A DNA stretch of 64,000 nucleotides from Bacteroidetes bacterium GWB2_32_14. GTDB taxonomy: Bacteria; Bacteroidota; Bacteroidia; Bacteroidales; UBA12077. A model generated the notes under the pieces. It worked only from the letters and a program-made list of their open reading frames with translations, did no database searches and was not told where the DNA came from. Positions 61,256 to 64,000 of this stretch are shown piece by piece (positions within the stretch are counted from its first letter, which is position 1; each line of letters starts with the position of its first letter). The stretch covers positions 128,977-192,976 of the forward strand of contig MENK01000014.1 of NCBI GenBank assembly GCA_001768235.1, in the 5' to 3' direction. The position numbers were made by a program, and so were the translations under genes.

Positions 61256-64000
61256 TTAAATCTGAACACCCATAAAGAGTACGTCATCAATTTGGTTAAG
61301 TTTTCCTTTCCATTCATTAAACGATTTGCTGATATAAGCCTGTTGTTCTTCCATTGTTTTATCGCAAACATCGGCCAGCATATTTTTTGTACGGTCGATT
61401 TTGAATTTTTTACCACGTGGCCCGCCAAACTGGTCGGTAAACCCGTCGGAGAACATGTATATAATGTCGCCCTTTTCGAGTTGGAACCCCGTGTTTTCAA
61501 ATTGTTTCTCGGCTTTTGCATCGCCTCCGATGGAAGCTTTGTTTCCCTTAACGTATTGTAACTTCTTGTTTTTGTACAATATAAGCGGACGCATTGCCGA
61601 AGCAAAACGCATGTAATGTGTTTTAATATCTATTTCGCAAACAATAATATCCATACCATCGTTAGCACGTTCTGCATCTATGTTTTGATTTAATGTTCCC
61701 TGCAAATCCTGGTCAAGTTTTTCGAGAACCTCTGACGGGGATTTAATTTCAGTGCGCAAACAAATATCCTTTATCAGGGTAGTTCCGATCATCGACATAA
61801 AAGCACCCGGAACACCATGACCGGTGGAATCGGCACAAACTATAATAAATTTATCGTCATTCACCCTGTCGTACCAGTAAAAGTCGCCACTGACGATATC
61901 GCGTGGCTGGAAATACACGAATGCTCCCGAAAAATACTTACTTATAGTATTTACAGAAGGCAGAATACTATGCTGAATGCGTTGGGCATAATTTATACTA
62001 TCTGTAATATCGCGGTTTTTGATTTCGAGAAGTTCTTTTTGTTCAACTACTTCTTTCGTTCGGGCAGTAAGTTCAGTTTCAAGATATTCCTGGAGGGCCT
62101 TTTGCTTACGTTCCCTGTTTTTAATGAATGCTATAATTAATCCTATTCCAAGAATAATCATTGATAAAATAAACCACCATGTTTTCCAAAATGGGGGATT
62201 TATAACTATTGGAACCTGAAATGGTTCTTCCACGCAATACCCGTCGGAATTGCATGCCTTAATCAGAAATGTATAATTACCATCTTCGATACGCGGGTAA
62301 AAAACCTCCCTGTTTTTAGTAATCTCCGACCATTCGAGATCGTACCCATCGAGTTTATATTGATATGTAACTCCCTGTGGATCGGAATAACTTAAACCTA
62401 CATAATCTATTTTTAATTTATAAATACCATATTTTAATTCAACGGGTTTAGTTATGTCGAAAGGATTATCTGAAAACAAAATACCGGATAAGTTTATTTT
62501 GGGTTTAATCGTGTTCTCTTTTTCTTTCGAACTGTCGTAGCGTATAACACCATTTGTTGTACCTATATAAACTATCCCCGACTCTTTCTTTAAAGCAGCA
62601 TTGTAATTGCAATCGCCCGCTATTCCAATTTCCTTTCCGTAGGTTTTTATCTCCAGGGTTTTAATGTTAATACTGCTTAACGACAACCTGTGCCCAACCC
62701 ATATTTTGCCTGCATTATCGGCAATTAAACTGTAACAGTAATTTGATTTCAAACCATTATCTGTAGAAAAATACTGAATAGTATCTTTTGAGAATTTAAA
62801 TACCCCGTCGCCATATGTTGATGCCCATAAATTGCCATCGCTATCTTCAGCAATTGATGTAAAATCGAGTTTTACATTCCCTGCAATTATAAATTTTAAC
62901 GTGTCGTTTAATACAAATATCCCATTGCTCTTTGTAGCAATCCAGGGATTTTTGTACGAATCGATAAAAACATACCTGATATCGTTGTGAGGCAAACCCT
63001 GGGTTGTATTAAAAATTTCTTTCGTGCCTGTTTTGATATTGTACCGGAACACCCCGTTTTTTGTAGCAACATATACCAGATCGTCAGTTCCTTTTATTGA
63101 GTTTATATTGTTTTCGAGCGAATTTGAAGAAAACGAATACCGTTGTATTGAATTTGTGGTTGTATTTAAATGATAAATACCTGCTTTTTCGGTACCTATC
63201 CACAAAATATTATTTTTATCAAGATATAATGAAACTATTTTCTCTTCGGGAAGGCCGTTTTTTTTATCGAAAACCCGTTTTTCATTCGTTTCTTTATCAA
63301 CTTTAACAATTACTTTTTCTCCACCAAGCCACATGCTTGATTGCGATTCTTCAAACGAGATTATGTTCCCGTTTAATTCGCGAATATCCTGAAATAAAAA
63401 TGTAAATGCCTCATCAATAGATAAAGCAACACCATTGCCATAGGTTGCAATCCAGAAGTTATTTTCCCAATCCTGGTAAACCTCCTTAATAAAATTGTTT
63501 GGTAATCCGTTTAACGTGGAGTAATGAATAAACTTACTAAACTGGTATTCGCCTTTTTTATCGGGGATAAGTTTTAATATTCCTTTACCAAATGTACTGA
63601 TCCACAGGTTATCGTCATGGTCTTCGAAAACAGATTGTACATTTTCGAACCCAAAATCAAATTTTTCTCCAACGTTTTCTATTTGGTACGACTCAAAACT
63701 ATCATCTTTAAAATTGAGCAAATAAAAACCCGAATCTTCGGTTCCTATCCAGAATGAATTCTCTTTTTTCCCTTTATTTATTGATTGAACAGAAATATAG
63801 GACAATTCGCTTACTGAAAGCACTTTCTCAATTTCTTTATTTTTTATTTTATATATATGCAATCCGTCACCTGTGCCGATTAAAAAATTTGAGTTCCCTG
63901 CATACTGGACAGAATATATTATTTTGCCCTTAAATACAGTAGTAAATGTGTCAATATCAAATTGTTTATTTACTCTCAGCAAGCCATTATTCTGAGAAAC
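61256..64000 (-). CDS. Two-component-propeller / triple-Y sensor with SpoIIE (PP2C) phosphatase domain (5' end outside window)
   Basis: Repeated propeller units (NLWISTFGKGI, NILWIGTEKAGIYHL), Y_Y_Y domain, TM, SpoIIE ADSTGHGVPGAFMSMIG; frame open to right edge (VSQNNGLLRVNK). Confidence 0.93.
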   Translation of the reverse strand, partial: VSQNNGLLRVNKQFDIDTFTTVFKGKIIYSVQYAGNSNFLIGTGDGLHIYKIKNKEIEKVLSVSELSYISVQSINKGKKENSFWIGTEDSGFYLLNFKDDSFESYQIENVGEKFDFGFENVQSVFEDHDDNLWISTFGKGILKLIPDKKGEYQFSKFIHYSTLNGLPNNFIKEVYQDWENNFWIATYGNGVALSIDEAFTFLFQDIRELNGNIISFEESQSSMWLGGEKVIVKVDKETNEKRVFDKKNGLPEEKIVSLYLDKNNILWIGTEKAGIYHLNTTTNSIQRYSFSSNSLENNINSIKGTDDLVYVATKNGVFRYNIKTGTKEIFNTTQGLPHNDIRYVFIDSYKNPWIATKSNGIFVLNDTLKFIIAGNVKLDFTSIAEDSDGNLWASTYGDGVFKFSKDTIQYFSTDNGLKSNYCYSLIADNAGKIWVGHRLSLSSINIKTLEIKTYGKEIGIAGDCNYNAALKKESGIVYIGTTNGVIRYDSSKEKENTIKPKINLSGILFSDNPFDITKPVELKYGIYKLKIDYVGLSYSDPQGVTYQYKLDGYDLEWSEITKNREVFYPRIEDGNYTFLIKACNSDGYCVEEPFQVPIVINPPFWKTWWFILSMIILGIGLIIAFIKNRERKQKALQEYLETELTARTKEVVEQKELLEIKNRDITDSINYAQRIQHSILPSVNTISKYFSGAFVYFQPRDIVSGDFYWYDRVNDDKFIIVCADSTGHGVPGAFMSMIGTTLIKDICLRTEIKSPSEVLEKLDQDLQGTLNQNIDAERANDGMDIIVCEIDIKTHYMRFASAMRPLILYKNKKLQYVKGNKASIGGDAKAEKQFENTGFQLEKGDIIYMFSDGFTDQFGGPRGKKFKIDRTKNMLADVCDKTMEEQQAYISKSFNEWKGKLNQIDDVLFMGVQI

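Overview
The window is a 64-kb chromosomal segment of a Bacteroidota bacterium: AT-rich, TAnnTTTG-type promoters, and genes such as GH92, fused SecDF, DUF5686 and a TatA-like protein. At the left edge (1-4.3 kb) is the end of an integrated element with a SNF2-like helicase, an IbrA/IbrB-like pair (PAPS-reductase fold plus ParB/Srx fold), an HTH protein and a tyrosine integrase that abuts the 3' end of tRNA-Phe(GAA). The backbone that follows includes an M16 peptidase, a mannoside-degradation cluster (GH2, GH92, MFS, ROK kinase), tRNA-Leu and tRNA-Gly, mutS, saccharopine dehydrogenase, trmN6-like, lolD-like, tatA, secDF, an eroded tripartite efflux operon (TolC, MacB-like permease, HlyD), phosphoglucosamine mutase, a pseudouridine synthase, a marR/P-type ATPase/methyltransferase unit, an ABC-2 transporter with a TetR regulator, several methyltransferases, era, der, a hemerythrin-LuxR pair and a SpoIIE phosphatase with a propeller sensor. 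The most interesting candidates are: (1) an LRR-Roc-COR (Roco) GTPase overlapping by 4 bp a 91-aa protein, where the GTPase C-terminus and the small protein N-terminus share a short FNxxTQNIxxxNxE motif, next to a ~125-bp palindromic element; (2) the IbrAB-like cargo at tRNA-Phe; (3) a recognisable 38-codon remnant of a second MacB-like permease beside an AAA/DUF4143 ATPase; (4) matching GTTAG-N6-CTAAC operators for the MarR unit and ACCGAmCGTTyGGT operators for the TetR unit; (5) an accessory block of orphan genes at 53.3-56.2 kb. All functional assignments come from reading the protein sequences; no database search was run.
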